Part shown: positions 27,099 through 37,309 of the stretch, one piece after another
Layout: every line of letters starts with the position of its first letter
How positions within the stretch are numbered: the stretch's first letter is position 1
From: Enterococcus sp. 9E7_DIV0242
GTDB taxonomy: Bacteria > Bacillota > Bacilli > Lactobacillales > Enterococcaceae
DNA: 64,000 nt
NCBI RefSeq assembly: GCF_002140975.2
Contig: NZ_CP147247.1
Coordinates: 1,550,001-1,614,000 of the forward strand
Direction: 5' to 3'
Notes under the pieces: generated by a model
Databases searched by the model: none
Seen by the model: the letters and a program-made list of their open reading frames with translations, nothing else
Told to the model about the DNA's origin: nothing
Translations under genes and position numbers: made by a program

Positions 27099-28910
27099 TT
27101 ATTCTACCGTCACACTTTTTGCTAGATTCCTCGGTTTATCCACATCATATCCTCTATGCAAGGTTGCAAAGTAAGCGATCAACTGTGTTGGCACAACACT
27201 GACTAATGCGCTCAGCAAAGGATGAACATCAGGAATGATTAGCTGATCTTCTTTTCCCGCTAAGGAGTCACTTACGATTCGCAACGTCTTAGCACCTCTG
27301 CTCTCCACCTCTTTCAAGTTTCCTCTTGTATGTGCCGCAGTTCTTTCATCCGTAATAATTCCAATAACGGGCGTTCCTTCTTCGATCAGTGCAATCGTTC
27401 CATGCTTCAATTCTCCGGCTGCAAATCCCTCTGCTTGAATATAGGATATTTCCTTCAGCTTCAATGCTGCTTCCATCGACACATAGTAATCCATTCCTCG
27501 TCCTATATAAAACGCATTACGAGTATCTGATAGAAAATCCTCGACAAACTGACTAATCATCATTTTCTCATCAACAATCGTCTCCATCACCGTTGCAACT
27601 AAGCTCAGCTCAGCAGAAAGATCAAAGGCTGCCGCCTGTTGATTCTTTTTTGCATTTCCTACCGCTGAAGCTAAGGTAGCCAGAACCGCGATTTGAGCTG
27701 TATATGCTTTTGTAGAGGCCACCGCAATTTCAGGACCAGCATGAAGTAACAAGGTGTGCTTTGCTTCTCTTGATAACGTAGAACCTGAAACATTCGTCAA
27801 TGTCAATGATGGATGTCCTAGCTCATTGATTTTTACCAATACTTGACGACTATCTGCCGTCTCACCGCTTTGGCTCAAGAAAAGGAACAAAGGCTTCTCA
27901 GATAATAGCGGCATGTTGTAGCTAAATTCACTGGAAAGATGAACTTCTGTCGGAATTCCTGCCAATTCTTCCAAAAGTCGTTTTCCTGCCCAACCGGCAT
28001 GGTAGCTTGTTCCACAAGCAACAATATATATGCGGTCACATTGAGCAACTTCAGTAACAATTGAAGAATCCAACAATGTTGTTCCTTCTTCATTTGTATA
28101 CTGCGCAAGGATTCGACGCATCACACTTGGCTGCTCATCAATTTCTTTGAGCATGTAATACGGATATGTCCCTTTTTCAATATCATTCAAATCTAGTTGT
28201 GCTTCGTATGATTCGCGGAAAACCAAGTTGCCTTTTTGATCTTCGATCTGAATTTTATCTTGTCCGACAATAACCAGCTCACCATCTGCAATTTCTACAA
28301 AGTGATTGGTTTCTTGCAGCATTGCCATTGCATCACTACAAATAACATTGAAGCCATCACCCAATCCTATTAATAAGGGACTCTTATTTTTCGCTACATA
28401 GATAACATCTGGCGCCTGTTCATCAATCAACGCAAACGCATAAGATCCTTTGATTACACTTAATGCCTGTTGGAACGCTTCTTTTGTTGTTTCAGTTGTT
28501 TTAGAAAAATGAGCAATCAAATGTACAACAATTTCTGTATCTGTCTCACCTTCCAATGAATGCTCTTGAAGAAATTCCTGTTTTATTTCTTCAAAATTTT
28601 CGATTACTCCGTTATGAACCAAAGTAAATCGACCATTCTCTGAAGTATGAGGATGTGCATTTCTCTCGCTTGGTCTGCCATGCGTAGCCCAACGCGTGTG
28701 CCCAATGCCAATTGTTCCGTTCAGCTCTCCTGTGATTTTCTTCTGTAAATCAGCGATACGACCTTGGGATTTGACCAAATGATTTTCTCCCGATCCGTTC
28801 GTTACATAAATTCCGGCTGAGTCATAGCCTCTATATTCTAATTTCTCCAACCCCTGCAATAAAATATCTGCAGCGTTCTCTTTTCCGATAATTCCAACGA
28901 TTCCACACAT
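27099..28910 (-). CDS. glmS: Glucosamine-6-phosphate synthase
   Basis: Glutamine-fructose-6-phosphate transaminase, first committed step to UDP-GlcNAc for peptidoglycan and wall polysaccharides. 603 residues: class II glutaminase domain with the N-terminal nucleophile Cys2 (MCGIVGIIG) and [16 protein letters not shown], then two SIS domains ([21 protein letters not shown]) and the typical C-terminus [13 protein letters not shown]. It is preceded by a glmS ribozyme and its own promoter, so expression is expected to fall when glucosamine 6-phosphate is plentiful. glmM lies nearby at 33785. Confidence 0.98.
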   Translation of the reverse strand: MCGIVGIIGKENAADILLQGLEKLEYRGYDSAGIYVTNGSGENHLVKSQGRIADLQKKITGELNGTIGIGHTRWATHGRPSERNAHPHTSENGRFTLVHNGVIENFEEIKQEFLQEHSLEGETDTEIVVHLIAHFSKTTETTKEAFQQALSVIKGSYAFALIDEQAPDVIYVAKNKSPLLIGLGDGFNVICSDAMAMLQETNHFVEIADGELVIVGQDKIQIEDQKGNLVFRESYEAQLDLNDIEKGTYPYYMLKEIDEQPSVMRRILAQYTNEEGTTLLDSSIVTEVAQCDRIYIVACGTSYHAGWAGKRLLEELAGIPTEVHLSSEFSYNMPLLSEKPLFLFLSQSGETADSRQVLVKINELGHPSLTLTNVSGSTLSREAKHTLLLHAGPEIAVASTKAYTAQIAVLATLASAVGNAKKNQQAAAFDLSAELSLVATVMETIVDEKMMISQFVEDFLSDTRNAFYIGRGMDYYVSMEAALKLKEISYIQAEGFAAGELKHGTIALIEEGTPVIGIITDERTAAHTRGNLKEVESRGAKTLRIVSDSLAGKEDQLIIPDVHPLLSALVSVVPTQLIAYFATLHRGYDVDKPRNLAKSVTVE

Positions 28911-28934
28911 AATGTCTTTTCCTACTTTCTCACA

Positions 28935-29115
28935 TCAATTTGTCTGCAACAAAATTCAGCATTATATGTCTCTATCTGCATGGCCAGTGTTTTGTTATGA
29001 CTTCACAGCCATTCTTTGTACTGTCCTGTAGAGTGCAGTCCCTGAAGCCACCCGCCGATAATTCGATAAGCTTCTCCCTCGTCACCTGGTTATCAAGCCA
29101 GATCTGGCGCTCTCC
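28935..29115 (-). ncRNA. glmS ribozyme / riboswitch
   Basis: Self-cleaving RNA in the glmS leader that is activated by glucosamine 6-phosphate. Reading the minus strand from 29111: A, then GCGCCAGATCTGGC (cleavage would fall between 29111 and 29110), then GTGACGAGG, TTATCGA, TTATCGGCGGGTGGC. These blocks occur in the same order as in the Bacillus subtilis ribozyme core (AGCGCCAGAACTGGC ... GACGAGG ... TTATCGA ... TCGGCGG). The 3' boundary, formed by the accessory P3-P4 stems, is approximate. Confidence 0.92.
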
Positions 29116-29169
29116 ATTCTAAATTGGTATAGATACCTCCTTTTAATAAAACTCATAGAAACATATTAA

Positions 29170-29198
29170 ATATTATAATACACAGTTTAAGTTGTCAA
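29170..29198 (-). promoter_or_regulatory. Promoter of the glmS transcript
   Basis: TTGACA (29193-29198) and TAATAT (29170-29175) on the minus strand with a 17-base spacer, about 55 bases before the ribozyme cleavage site. Confidence 0.75.
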
Positions 29199-29250
29199 CA
29201 AAAAAATAAGAAAAAACGAAAATTGGTATACTTGAAATAAACTTATAACC

Positions 29251-29288
29251 GAAAGAAAGAGGGACCCTATCAAGCCCCTCTTTCTTTC
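29251..29288 (-). terminator. Terminator of the ECF transporter genes
   Basis: GAAAGAAAGAGGG pairs with CCCTCTTTCTTTC across a short loop, 13 bases after the ecfT stop. The T-rich right arm serves as tail. Confidence 0.75.
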
Positions 29289-29301
29289 AGCTGTATAAAC
29301 T

Positions 29302-30135
29302 TTATTGAAATGGATTGTAGAAACGTCCACCGTTTACTTTGAACAATGAAAAACTGAAAATCGTCAATAGAACCCCTAGCAGCATAACTAAAAAATCAAC
29401 CTTATGAAATGGTTGCTGTGCATACCAAGTACGCTTTTTCTTCTCACCAAAGCGGCGAAGCTCCATCGCTGTACTGATGGTTTCTATTCGATCTAAACTC
29501 GACAAAATCAGCGGAAAAACAATTTGTGCCATTCCTTTAATTCGCTGACTGAACTTGCCTTTTCTAGACAGCTCATAGCCACGAGCTTGCTGAGCCAAGG
29601 AGATATCAAAATAATCTTCCTGAATATCTGGGATGTAGCGAATCGCCAAAGCAACTGCATAACTGATTTTATAACTGACACCCAGACGATTCAAGCTTGA
29701 AGCAAATTCACTTGGGTTTGTCGTCAATAGAAAAATCAGTGCTAAAGGAATTGTACAAAAATACTTCAAAACCAAATTAAACTCATAAAATAATTGCTCA
29801 GAGGTCAGTGTAAACCGTCCGATCCCTCCCCACAAAACTGTTCTACTCCCATATAATTCCACACCATACTCCGGTGAAAAAAGATAGACAGCTAAAATAT
29901 TCAGTACAGAAAAAACAAAAATAAATTTGATAACAAACGAAATTTGGTGCCACTTGATATTGGATAGCTTGAATAAAACAACCGAAGCTACACTCATGCC
30001 CAACAAAAAGCGCGTATCATAGGTTGTCATACAAGCAACTGACAACAGGATCAAAAATAACAGTTTCGTTGTCCCATTTAGTTTGTGGATCAGTGTATCA
30101 TCTGGGGTGTAACCCAACATTTGATGCTCACTCAT
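29302..30135 (-). CDS. ECF transporter transmembrane subunit (EcfT)
   Basis: 277-residue membrane protein with four to five hydrophobic segments and the EcfT coupling-helix motif ARG (LAQQARGYELSRKGKFSQ) followed by a second region around RIETISTAMELRRFGEKKKR. It transmits ATPase movement to the substrate-binding S subunit. It overlaps the ATPase gene by four bases (ATGA). The neighbouring UPF0397 gene is the likely S component. Confidence 0.92.
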   Translation of the reverse strand: MSEHQMLGYTPDDTLIHKLNGTTKLLFLILLSVACMTTYDTRFLLGMSVASVVLFKLSNIKWHQISFVIKFIFVFSVLNILAVYLFSPEYGVELYGSRTVLWGGIGRFTLTSEQLFYEFNLVLKYFCTIPLALIFLLTTNPSEFASSLNRLGVSYKISYAVALAIRYIPDIQEDYFDISLAQQARGYELSRKGKFSQRIKGMAQIVFPLILSSLDRIETISTAMELRRFGEKKKRTWYAQQPFHKVDFLVMLLGVLLTIFSFSLFKVNGGRFYNPFQ

Positions 30136-31841
30136 TTTCTACGCACCTCCTGGTCATACGTCATGAAATTCTCAGTAAATAGATATGGATCGGGTAGAGA
30201 CAAGTGCTTAGCAAACGTAAAAAGGCTCGTTTCTTTCAAAGAGGCTTTACTAATCAACGCTTCATCTGTCAGTACATCGACCGGCTTCGTGTCCGCAATG
30301 ATCTTCCCATCAAATACGACAAGTGCACGCTCGGTATATTCCAGCATCAAGTGCATGTCATGCGTAATCATCACTACCGTCATTCCCGATTGATTGAGTG
30401 ACTTCAAGAACGTCATCATCTCTGTATAATGCTTGAAATCCTGTCCCGCAGTTGGTTCATCCAGAATGATCATTTCTGGTTCAAGAACTAGTATTGAAGC
30501 AATCGTTACCCGCTTCTTCTGTCCAAAGCTCAAAGCAGAAATCGGCCATTTTCTAAATGAATACAGCCCACAAACCTCTAGCGCTTTTTTCACTCTACGC
30601 TCGATTTCCTCTTCAGAGACTCCCCTCAAGACTAAACCAAGAGCAACCTCCTCCCAAATCATTTTTTTTGAAATCATTTGATTCGGATTTTGCATGACAA
30701 AACCAATTTTATCTGCTCGCTCTTTGATTGAAGACTGGTCAAACGATTGTCCTTCCCACGCCATCGATCCGGACGAAGGTGTGATAAAACCACAAATTGC
30801 CTTACATAGAGTAGATTTCCCAGCCCCATTTTTCCCAACAATACTGATCATCTCGCCTTTGTTCAACGTCACGCTGATTTGGTCCAACACGTTCCGACCA
30901 TTTTTAGTATAACGATAATTGATAGCTTTCAGTTGTAGCTGTGGCTGTTCATGCTTTTTTTTGATCGGTTCAGCTATGTCTTTCATCCAAACAGCTATCT
31001 CTTCTTTCAGGCCACTTCCAGCGACCTGTTCAATATCGGATAAATTAGTAACAGTTGATAAATCAACGCCGGCATACTTCATCGCCGTAACATAAAGAGG
31101 CTCACGAATGCCCTGCTCACTCAAAATAGAGGTTTGCAGTAACTCATCTGGAAGCATATCCGCAATGATTCGCCCATCATTGAAAACAATCACGCGATCG
31201 ACCGGACGATATAAGACATCCTCTAGACGATGTTCAATGATAACCACGGTCGTCTCTGTCTGCTTATGCAGCTGATCGATCAACGCCACTGTTTCTTTCC
31301 CAGTTGCCGGATCAAGATTGGCCAACGGCTCATCAAATAACAGAATAGGCGCTTCATCGATCAATACACCTGCCATGGACACACGTTGCTTTTGCCCACC
31401 GGACAGATCCTGTGGGCGATGTGAGAGGAACTGATCCAACTCCACCGTTTCAGCCCAGCGCCCAACCTCTGCTCGCATCTCAGATAACTCTACCTCATCA
31501 TTTTCCAAAGCAAAGGCAATGTCTTCACCAACTGTTAAACCTACGAATTGGCCATCTGTGTCTTGAAGAACAGTCCCCACATCGAATGATAAATCGAACA
31601 AACTTGTTTCAGTCAGTTCTTTTCCATTGATTGTCACACTGCCTTGTATTTCTCCCTCATAAGTATAAGGGATCAGTCCATTGATACATTGAGCAAAGGT
31701 CGACTTTCCGCTACCGCTCGGCCCTACGATAAGAACTTTTTCACCTTTATAAATCGTCAAATCAATGTCATGCAAGGTCGGTTCTGCCTGGCTGTGGTAT
31801 TGGAAAGTAAAATTTTTAAATTGAATGAGCGGTTGCTTCAT
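30132..31841 (-). CDS. ECF transporter ATPase with two fused ABC domains
   Basis: 569 residues holding two complete ABC ATPases in one chain: N-half Walker A GPSGSGKST, signature LSGGQKQR, Walker B ILLFDEP; C-half Walker A GKNGAGKST, signature LSFGQKKR, Walker B MIILDEPTAGQD. This EcfA-EcfA' fusion is typical of a dedicated ECF cassette as opposed to the separate ecfA1/ecfA2 pair of the general group II module. AGGAGAGAAATT precedes the ATG. A 10-bp hairpin lies in its leader. Confidence 0.94.
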   Translation of the reverse strand: MKQPLIQFKNFTFQYHSQAEPTLHDIDLTIYKGEKVLIVGPSGSGKSTFAQCINGLIPYTYEGEIQGSVTINGKELTETSLFDLSFDVGTVLQDTDGQFVGLTVGEDIAFALENDEVELSEMRAEVGRWAETVELDQFLSHRPQDLSGGQKQRVSMAGVLIDEAPILLFDEPLANLDPATGKETVALIDQLHKQTETTVVIIEHRLEDVLYRPVDRVIVFNDGRIIADMLPDELLQTSILSEQGIREPLYVTAMKYAGVDLSTVTNLSDIEQVAGSGLKEEIAVWMKDIAEPIKKKHEQPQLQLKAINYRYTKNGRNVLDQISVTLNKGEMISIVGKNGAGKSTLCKAICGFITPSSGSMAWEGQSFDQSSIKERADKIGFVMQNPNQMISKKMIWEEVALGLVLRGVSEEEIERRVKKALEVCGLYSFRKWPISALSFGQKKRVTIASILVLEPEMIILDEPTAGQDFKHYTEMMTFLKSLNQSGMTVVMITHDMHLMLEYTERALVVFDGKIIADTKPVDVLTDEALISKASLKETSLFTFAKHLSLPDPYLFTENFMTYDQEVRRK

Positions 31842-31867
31842 AATTTCTCTCCTTTATTTCTAGGATG

Positions 31868-31904
31868 TATCTGAAACTCTAGATGTGTCCGATCGTTTCA
31901 GATA
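31868..31904 (-). promoter_or_regulatory. Hairpin in the leader of the ECF ATPase gene
   Basis: TATCTGAAAC (31868-31877) and GTTTCAGATA (31895-31904) form a perfect 10-bp stem with a 17-base loop, 27 bases upstream of the start codon. It is not followed by a T-run, so it is not a terminator; it could be an operator or an RNA regulatory element. Confidence 0.45.
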
Positions 31905-31986
31905 TCTCTGAATCACATTAAAATAACTGAGTCCATCCTCAATGTTTAGAATAACTCTATGTACTACAGATTTTCAACACTATAAA

Positions 31987-32046
31987 TAACGGGACAGAAG
32001 CTGTCCTGCGATCTTACCACAGAAAAAGACTGCTACTGTCCCGACT
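31987..32046 (-). terminator. Probable terminator between ecfS and the ATPase gene
   Basis: CGGGACAG (31990-31997) pairs with CTGTCCCG (32036-32043), with an inner partial stem; the minus strand continues TTATTTATAG. Same GGGACAG type as the element at 25338-25457. Confidence 0.6.
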
Positions 32047-32073
32047 ACTTTCTTAAAACATTTTACCACAGAA

Positions 32074-32625
32074 TCAGTCTTTTGACAGACTTCCTTTTTT
32101 CGTTCGTGTTGCTGCGTAAGCCTTCATCAATAATGTTCCGATAACACCTACAGCTATCACGTTCGATACCACTGCGATTCCTCCTTGCGTATACACTTTA
32201 CTCGCAGGTTCACTGTAAATCAGCACATCCAAAGTTGGCGCAATCAGTCCCCAAACCACCGCATTACCAATGACTTGATAAATGTTGAAGGTGATCATGT
32301 CTTTCTTTGTGAATTCACCATGCTCCAAATCCATTTTTCTTCCTGCAAATCCATAGACAAGTCCAATAATTCCAGAACAAATGATCCAGCTCCACCAAGC
32401 ACTTCCGTACGTAGTAAAATCTTTCAAGGTATGACCGATCAGACCAATCAAGCCACCGGCAATTGGTCCAAATAAGGCAGACATCAATGCTAGAAATGGA
32501 TAGGCTGTTTCTAGGTTCGTATTAGGAAATCCGGTTGGGATAACTGCAAAACGACCTAAAATGACAAACACAGCGGAACCGATTCCTATCGCAACAATTG
32601 TTTTAACTGAAAAATCTTTTTTCAT
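32074..32625 (-). CDS. ECF transporter S component, UPF0397 family
   Basis: Substrate-binding membrane subunit of 183 residues with five to six hydrophobic segments, matching UPF0397 ([47 protein letters not shown] pattern at the start, in the range of residues 8-60). Databases often call this family riboflavin-like S component, but I know of no proof for that substrate. Start taken at the ATG at 32625, eight bases after AGGAG; a GTG three codons earlier is less likely. It lies eight bases or so downstream of the SAM hydrolase gene, so substrate and enzyme are probably linked, perhaps an adenosyl compound (inference). Confidence 0.88.
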   Translation of the reverse strand: MKKDFSVKTIVAIGIGSAVFVILGRFAVIPTGFPNTNLETAYPFLALMSALFGPIAGGLIGLIGHTLKDFTTYGSAWWSWIICSGIIGLVYGFAGRKMDLEHGEFTKKDMITFNIYQVIGNAVVWGLIAPTLDVLIYSEPASKVYTQGGIAVVSNVIAVGVIGTLLMKAYAATRTKKGSLSKD

Positions 32626-32642
32626 TTTTTTCACTCCTGCTT

Positions 32643-33500
32643 CTATTCAAAAATAATTTTTGGCGCTTTTCTCAACTGAATCGTCCATTCTGTTCCTGTG
32701 CCGATATGATATAAATCAGAAAAAGAATCCTGATTGACTGCAACACCGATATTGACTAATGAATTGACATATACCAGAGGTTCTCCGATATGGACATCTG
32801 CAAATGATTTCGCAAACTGCATAATATTCTGATACACTTTTTTTCCTTGATGAAAAATCGTAACCTGTAGATTATCCCCATGAGCTATTTGTTCTTGCTT
32901 CATGAAATCCAATGGGATATTGGTCCATAGAGAGCCAAAACGGACATCTAAAACATCAATACTCCCCTCTAAAATACCACTATTTCGTTTTGCTTCAATC
33001 AGCGGCAGAAGCTCTAACGTATCTGCTGTTACAACACTGCCCAGCTCAGTAAACTCGATCTCTCCATGAGCTAAACGCGCACCATTATAAGCGTAAATAT
33101 CGCGTCCATGAAATGTATGACTTTCTTCTGAATGAGGCAATCTGCTTTTCACTTCATCAATCGCTCGAATTTCTTCAATTCCTTGGTAATGATGAATATG
33201 TGTCAATGAACCATTGTCCGGCGTAATGATATAATGACCGGAAACTGTTTTTGCTACAATACTTCTTCTTGTACTTCCTACTCCTGGATCAACAACTGAA
33301 ACAAAAACTGACCCTTTCGGCCAATACTTCACCGTCTGATACAAACGATACGAAGCGACCCAAATGTCATACGGGGGAATCTCATGTGTCAGATCCTCCA
33401 CGACGATCTCATCGCTGACCATGTGTGCAACACCATACATCGCACTGACTGCACCATCTCCCAGACCAAAATCCGTCTGTAATACTAAATATTTTCCCAC
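32643..33500 (-). CDS. S-adenosyl-L-methionine hydrolase (adenosine-forming), DUF62
   Basis: Cleaves SAM to adenosine and methionine with water; relatives include the SAM halogenases. 285 residues with the family motifs [28 protein letters not shown] and FHGRDIYA, the latter carrying the Arg-Asp of the conserved Asp-Arg-His set. The start is a GTG with AAGGAG eight bases before it. It is the first gene of a two-gene unit with the UPF0397 S component, with a TATAAT 43 bases upstream. Confidence 0.9.
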   Translation of the reverse strand: MGKYLVLQTDFGLGDGAVSAMYGVAHMVSDEIVVEDLTHEIPPYDIWVASYRLYQTVKYWPKGSVFVSVVDPGVGSTRRSIVAKTVSGHYIITPDNGSLTHIHHYQGIEEIRAIDEVKSRLPHSEESHTFHGRDIYAYNGARLAHGEIEFTELGSVVTADTLELLPLIEAKRNSGILEGSIDVLDVRFGSLWTNIPLDFMKQEQIAHGDNLQVTIFHQGKKVYQNIMQFAKSFADVHIGEPLVYVNSLVNIGVAVNQDSFSDLYHIGTGTEWTIQLRKAPKIIFE

Positions 33501-33784
33501 ACTGTCAGCTCCTTCATTAATCTGAAAAATCAGTATATTATAAATTCAGCTCCAATCGTATCATAAGATTAACGGACAATCAAACAAGAAATATGAAAAT
33601 CATTCGGGATATGAAAACATACTCCCGAACTATTTTTTTAAAGTTCAGAATGCCTGCTTGAACAGCTACAAGTGATTAAGTTTAAAACTAAAAAAGAGCC
33701 TGGCATCAAACTCAATGCCTCGACTCTCTAAAAATTGAATAATCAGTCTTCTATAAGAAAAAGTATTTTGCTTAAGGACTGCTT
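33501..33784. other. Region between glmM and the SAM hydrolase gene
   Basis: Holds from right to left a glmM terminator, a second hairpin (TTCGGGA-TATG / CATA-TCCCGAA at about 33605-33632, followed on the plus strand by TATTTTTTT) and the promoter of the SAM hydrolase unit, TTATGA and TTATAA on the minus strand near 33541-33570. No gene seen. Confidence 0.5.
33690..33726 (-). terminator. Terminator of the cdaA-cdaR-glmM operon
   Basis: On the minus strand GAGTCGAGGCAT, loop, ATGCCAGGCTC, then TTTTTTAG. Confidence 0.85.
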
Positions 33785-35143
33785 TTAATCCATCCCAATT
33801 TCAGCCTGTACAACCTCTGCAATCGTATCTACATAGTAATCTACTTTTTCTTTTGTCGGCGCTTCAGCCATGACACGAAGCAACGGTTCTGTACCTGAAG
33901 GTCTAACTAAAATTCGTCCATCACCATTCATTTCCTGCTCCATCAATTCAACGATTGCTTTGATTGCAGGAACATCCATCGCGTTATTTTTATTCGTCAC
34001 ACGAATGTTTACCAGCTTTTGCGGGTATACAGTAATTTCAGAAGCTAGCTCGGATAATTTTTTGCCAGTCTGTTTCATCACGTTCAATAATTGAACACCA
34101 GAAAGCATCCCATCACCCGTCGTATTGTAATCCAAGAAAATCATGTGACCGGATTGCTCTCCACCAAAGTTGTAATCATTTTTCTTCATCTCTTCAACAA
34201 CATAGCGATCCCCAACTTGGGTAATCACATCAGACATTCCCTCTGCTTCCACAGCTTTACGGAAGCCAAGATTACTCATAACTGTTGTTACGATTGTATT
34301 TTTCTTCAAACGTTTCTTTTCAGACAAGTATTTTGCACAGATAAACATGATTTTGTCACCATCAACAATATTTCCAAGCTCATCTACTGCAATCAGGCGG
34401 TCCCCATCTCCATCAAAAGCCAAACCAACGTCCGCACCCTTTTCAAGTACAAACTCTGCTAATTTTTCCGGATGTGTCGAACCAACACCATCATTGATGT
34501 TCAAACCATTAGGACTAGTTCCCATCGTGAAAAAGTCCGTGTCTAAATCAGCAAACAGACGATTAACAGATGTAGCTGTTGCACCATTTGCTGCATCAAT
34601 ACAGACAGTCAAATCAGATAAATCTCCTGGAATTGTTTGTACAAGAAACTGAGAATATTTCAACAATCCTTCCGGAAACTCTTCTACTGTTCCTAATCCT
34701 TCAGCTGATGGTCGTGGCAGTGCATCCTCTTCAGCATCCAACAACGCTTCGATTTCAAGCTCTTGATCGTCAACTAGTTTAAACCCATCTGATCCAAAGA
34801 ACTTAATTCCGTTATCTTCTGCCGGATTATGAGAAGCAGAAATCATGACACCTGCAGAGGCTTTCTGCAAACGAGTGAGATAAGCAACACCCGGAGTAGC
34901 AATAACGCCCAATTGAAAGACTTCAATACCGACAGATAATAAGCCTGCGATAAGTGCTTGTTCAAGCATTTGTCCTGATACTCGTGTATCTCGCCCAACT
35001 AGAACTCTAGGTTTACGTGAATCATCTGCTGCATGCTGACTCAATACATAGCCACCGCAACGTCCTAGCTTAAATGCCATTTCTGGTGTCAATTCCTTGT
35101 TCGCAATTCCTCTGACACCATCTGTTCCAAAATATTTACCCAT
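33785..35143 (-). CDS. glmM: Phosphoglucosamine mutase
   Basis: Interconverts glucosamine 6- and 1-phosphate on the way to UDP-GlcNAc. 452 residues. Start [15 protein letters not shown], catalytic phosphoserine in [13 protein letters not shown] (about residue 100), metal loop [12 protein letters not shown], sugar-binding [10 protein letters not shown] and phosphate-binding [14 protein letters not shown]. The ATG at 35143 follows GGAG by nine bases. Last gene of the cdaA-cdaR-glmM unit, the standard firmicute arrangement coupling c-di-AMP synthesis with wall precursor synthesis; GlmM is known to bind and inhibit CdaA in related bacteria. Confidence 0.98.
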   Translation of the reverse strand: MGKYFGTDGVRGIANKELTPEMAFKLGRCGGYVLSQHAADDSRKPRVLVGRDTRVSGQMLEQALIAGLLSVGIEVFQLGVIATPGVAYLTRLQKASAGVMISASHNPAEDNGIKFFGSDGFKLVDDQELEIEALLDAEEDALPRPSAEGLGTVEEFPEGLLKYSQFLVQTIPGDLSDLTVCIDAANGATATSVNRLFADLDTDFFTMGTSPNGLNINDGVGSTHPEKLAEFVLEKGADVGLAFDGDGDRLIAVDELGNIVDGDKIMFICAKYLSEKKRLKKNTIVTTVMSNLGFRKAVEAEGMSDVITQVGDRYVVEEMKKNDYNFGGEQSGHMIFLDYNTTGDGMLSGVQLLNVMKQTGKKLSELASEITVYPQKLVNIRVTNKNNAMDVPAIKAIVELMEQEMNGDGRILVRPSGTEPLLRVMAEAPTKEKVDYYVDTIAEVVQAEIGMD

Positions 35144-35176
35144 CACTTAATTCTCCTTAATCACTAATTAGTTTGG

Positions 35177-36295
35177 TTAATTTGTACTCTGTTCGGTTGA
35201 TTGCTGACTGGTCTCTGATGTTCCTGTTGAACGATCACTTTCAGTACTTGTTCTTGATTCAGACCGCTCTGAACTGCTCCTGTTTCCTTGTGTGGTACCA
35301 GAGCTATCCGTGATCCCCCAATTGGTTGATTCACTGGTTCCCGACCTTGAGTAAACTGGATTGATTGTTACTTCTACCTGGCTAGGCTCTACTGTGTATT
35401 CACCAGTACTTGGAATCGTGATCGTCTGCTTGATCGATGTTCGAATGTTACTGACATCTATCGGTACTTCGATTGTATCGATTGTTTCCAAAACAGAGTT
35501 TGACCCACTGATTTCCACAACATTTGTCTCCGCATCAAACGAGAAGCTATTCACATCAGACGGTGGTGTTCCGGAAGCTATAAAGCGTAAAGCAACTTCT
35601 TTCTTCGGTAACGACAGCTTCACAGTCACCTTCACTTGAGGCGCCGGATTCTCAATACTAAGCACCTGGCCTTTACTGTCCAGAGCCTGTACATTCACCG
35701 TTTGATTGATCGTATCCGTCAATTGGTTTACATTTGTCAATGGTGCCACTACTTGAGCGATCTCTGCCATTGTTTCTTCTCCGGTGGTGATTTCCACATT
35801 TTTCGGACTGATAGAAACCGTATCAACCTTATACCCTTCGGCATCAAAGCTGTCAGGTATTTTTGCTTCTACTTCAAATTTTTTCGTTGCTTTCTTTTCA
35901 ATTGTCACTGTGATTGTCTTAGTTTCCAGCTCAGCTGTGACTGCAGAGCTTAAACTTGTTACTCGTAAAGGCACCTCAGTAGTACCTACGGAAGTATTGG
36001 TTAAGTCCGCCACTACTTGAAAATTTCGAGTATCTTCATTGGTCTCTAAATTCAACTGAATTCTGTTGGCACTACTCAGATGAACGGCCACAGTGTCTTC
36101 ATAACCAGAAACGAAATACTGTTCTTCATCATACTTCAATTGGACGGGTACATTATAAATCATTTCATCATAAATTTGGCTGGTTGTTGCCGTGTTCCCG
36201 GAATTTCCTTCTGAATTCGCATTGAAAAAAAGAAGTAGGGCGAATAATAGAGCAAGCAAGCCGGAGAACCAGTTGCTTTGGTACGCCTTTTTCAT
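35177..36295 (-). CDS. cdaR: CdaA regulatory protein (YbbR-domain protein)
   Basis: Membrane-anchored regulator of the diadenylate cyclase. 372 residues: one N-terminal membrane segment (WFSGLLALLFALLLFFNA), then YbbR domains on the outside, each of about 80-90 residues (three to four, for example VPVQLKYDEEQYFVSGYEDTV and KKFEVEAKIPDSFDAEGY), then a low-complexity Ser/Thr/Glu tail from about residue 320. It overlaps cdaA by four bases (ATGA) and precedes glmM by about 30 bases. Confidence 0.94.
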   Translation of the reverse strand: MKKAYQSNWFSGLLALLFALLLFFNANSEGNSGNTATTSQIYDEMIYNVPVQLKYDEEQYFVSGYEDTVAVHLSSANRIQLNLETNEDTRNFQVVADLTNTSVGTTEVPLRVTSLSSAVTAELETKTITVTIEKKATKKFEVEAKIPDSFDAEGYKVDTVSISPKNVEITTGEETMAEIAQVVAPLTNVNQLTDTINQTVNVQALDSKGQVLSIENPAPQVKVTVKLSLPKKEVALRFIASGTPPSDVNSFSFDAETNVVEISGSNSVLETIDTIEVPIDVSNIRTSIKQTITIPSTGEYTVEPSQVEVTINPVYSRSGTSESTNWGITDSSGTTQGNRSSSERSESRTSTESDRSTGTSETSQQSTEQSTN

Positions 36296-37182
36296 TTCTT
36301 TTTCCCTCCCTTAGTCACACCGTCAATAAAGTGCTGGAGGATATTTTTACGACTTTTCTTTTCTTCGTCCGGAACAAGCTCTTCCCTAAGAATTTTTAAG
36401 TACTCTTCTTGTGTCAGTCTAGGAATTAATTCGTTATTCAGTGTCAAACTGACATCACCGGTTTCCTCAGATACAATAATGGTCACTGCATCGCTGACTT
36501 CACTGATTCCAACTGCTGCTCTGTGCCTCGTACCAAATTCTTTTGGAATCAAATTACTTTCTGACAGCGGTAGGTAAGCAGATGCAACGGCAATTTTTCC
36601 CTCTTCAATAATCACAGCACCATCATGGAGAGGTGTATTTGGTATAAAGATGTTAATCAATAGTTCGCCTGTGACATCAGCATCCAAACTGATCCCTGTT
36701 TCAATATACTCCTCTAACCCGGTATTTCTGGCAACAGTTATCAACGCACCTATTTTCCGTTTGGACATATATTGAATGGCCTTATCAAATGCGAGAATCA
36801 TCTTCTCATCTTCCTGCTGCTCACTTTTAGACGCTTTGAAAAACGAGCTTCGACCCAAATGTTCCAAGCCTCGCCGGACCTCTGGTTGAAAAATTACCAC
36901 CGCTGCAATCACACCATACATAATGACCTGATTCATTAACCAAGACAGCGTGTGCAATCCAATGATTTCACTTATCATTCGAATGATAATAAAGACTGCT
37001 ACACCTTTTAATAATTGAACGGCTTTTGTTCCTTTTACAAGCATGATCAGCTTATATACTAAGTACCATACGACTAAAACATCAATAATATTTATAATAA
37101 AATTACTGGACAACAAGTCATTGGACGTAAATTTCTGCCAATAGCTTACATCAAAAAATTGACTGATTTGAAAAGCTGTCAT
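36292..37182 (-). CDS. cdaA: Diadenylate cyclase CdaA
   Basis: Makes cyclic di-AMP from two ATP at the membrane; the product controls potassium and osmolyte uptake and wall homeostasis. About 296 residues with three N-terminal membrane helices (SNFIINIIDVLVVWYLVYKLIML region onward), then the DAC domain with the catalytic DGA (PLHDGAVIIEEGKIAVASAYLP) and the RHRAAVGISE motif. The frame extends to a GTG at 37194, but GAAGTGAT lies seven bases before the ATG at 37182, so I use that start. First gene of the cdaA-cdaR-glmM unit. Confidence 0.96.
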   Translation of the reverse strand: MTAFQISQFFDVSYWQKFTSNDLLSSNFIINIIDVLVVWYLVYKLIMLVKGTKAVQLLKGVAVFIIIRMISEIIGLHTLSWLMNQVIMYGVIAAVVIFQPEVRRGLEHLGRSSFFKASKSEQQEDEKMILAFDKAIQYMSKRKIGALITVARNTGLEEYIETGISLDADVTGELLINIFIPNTPLHDGAVIIEEGKIAVASAYLPLSESNLIPKEFGTRHRAAVGISEVSDAVTIIVSEETGDVSLTLNNELIPRLTQEEYLKILREELVPDEEKKSRKNILQHFIDGVTKGGKKK

Positions 37183-37309
37183 ATAAGTTATCACTTCTCT
37201 CTGAAGATTTCCTTTTTTTAGTATAGCATAAATTTTTTAGGGATTACAGAATACTGAAAATTGAAAGAAACTTTTATGAAATAGGACATAGTTTTTTCGA
37301 AATAAAAAA

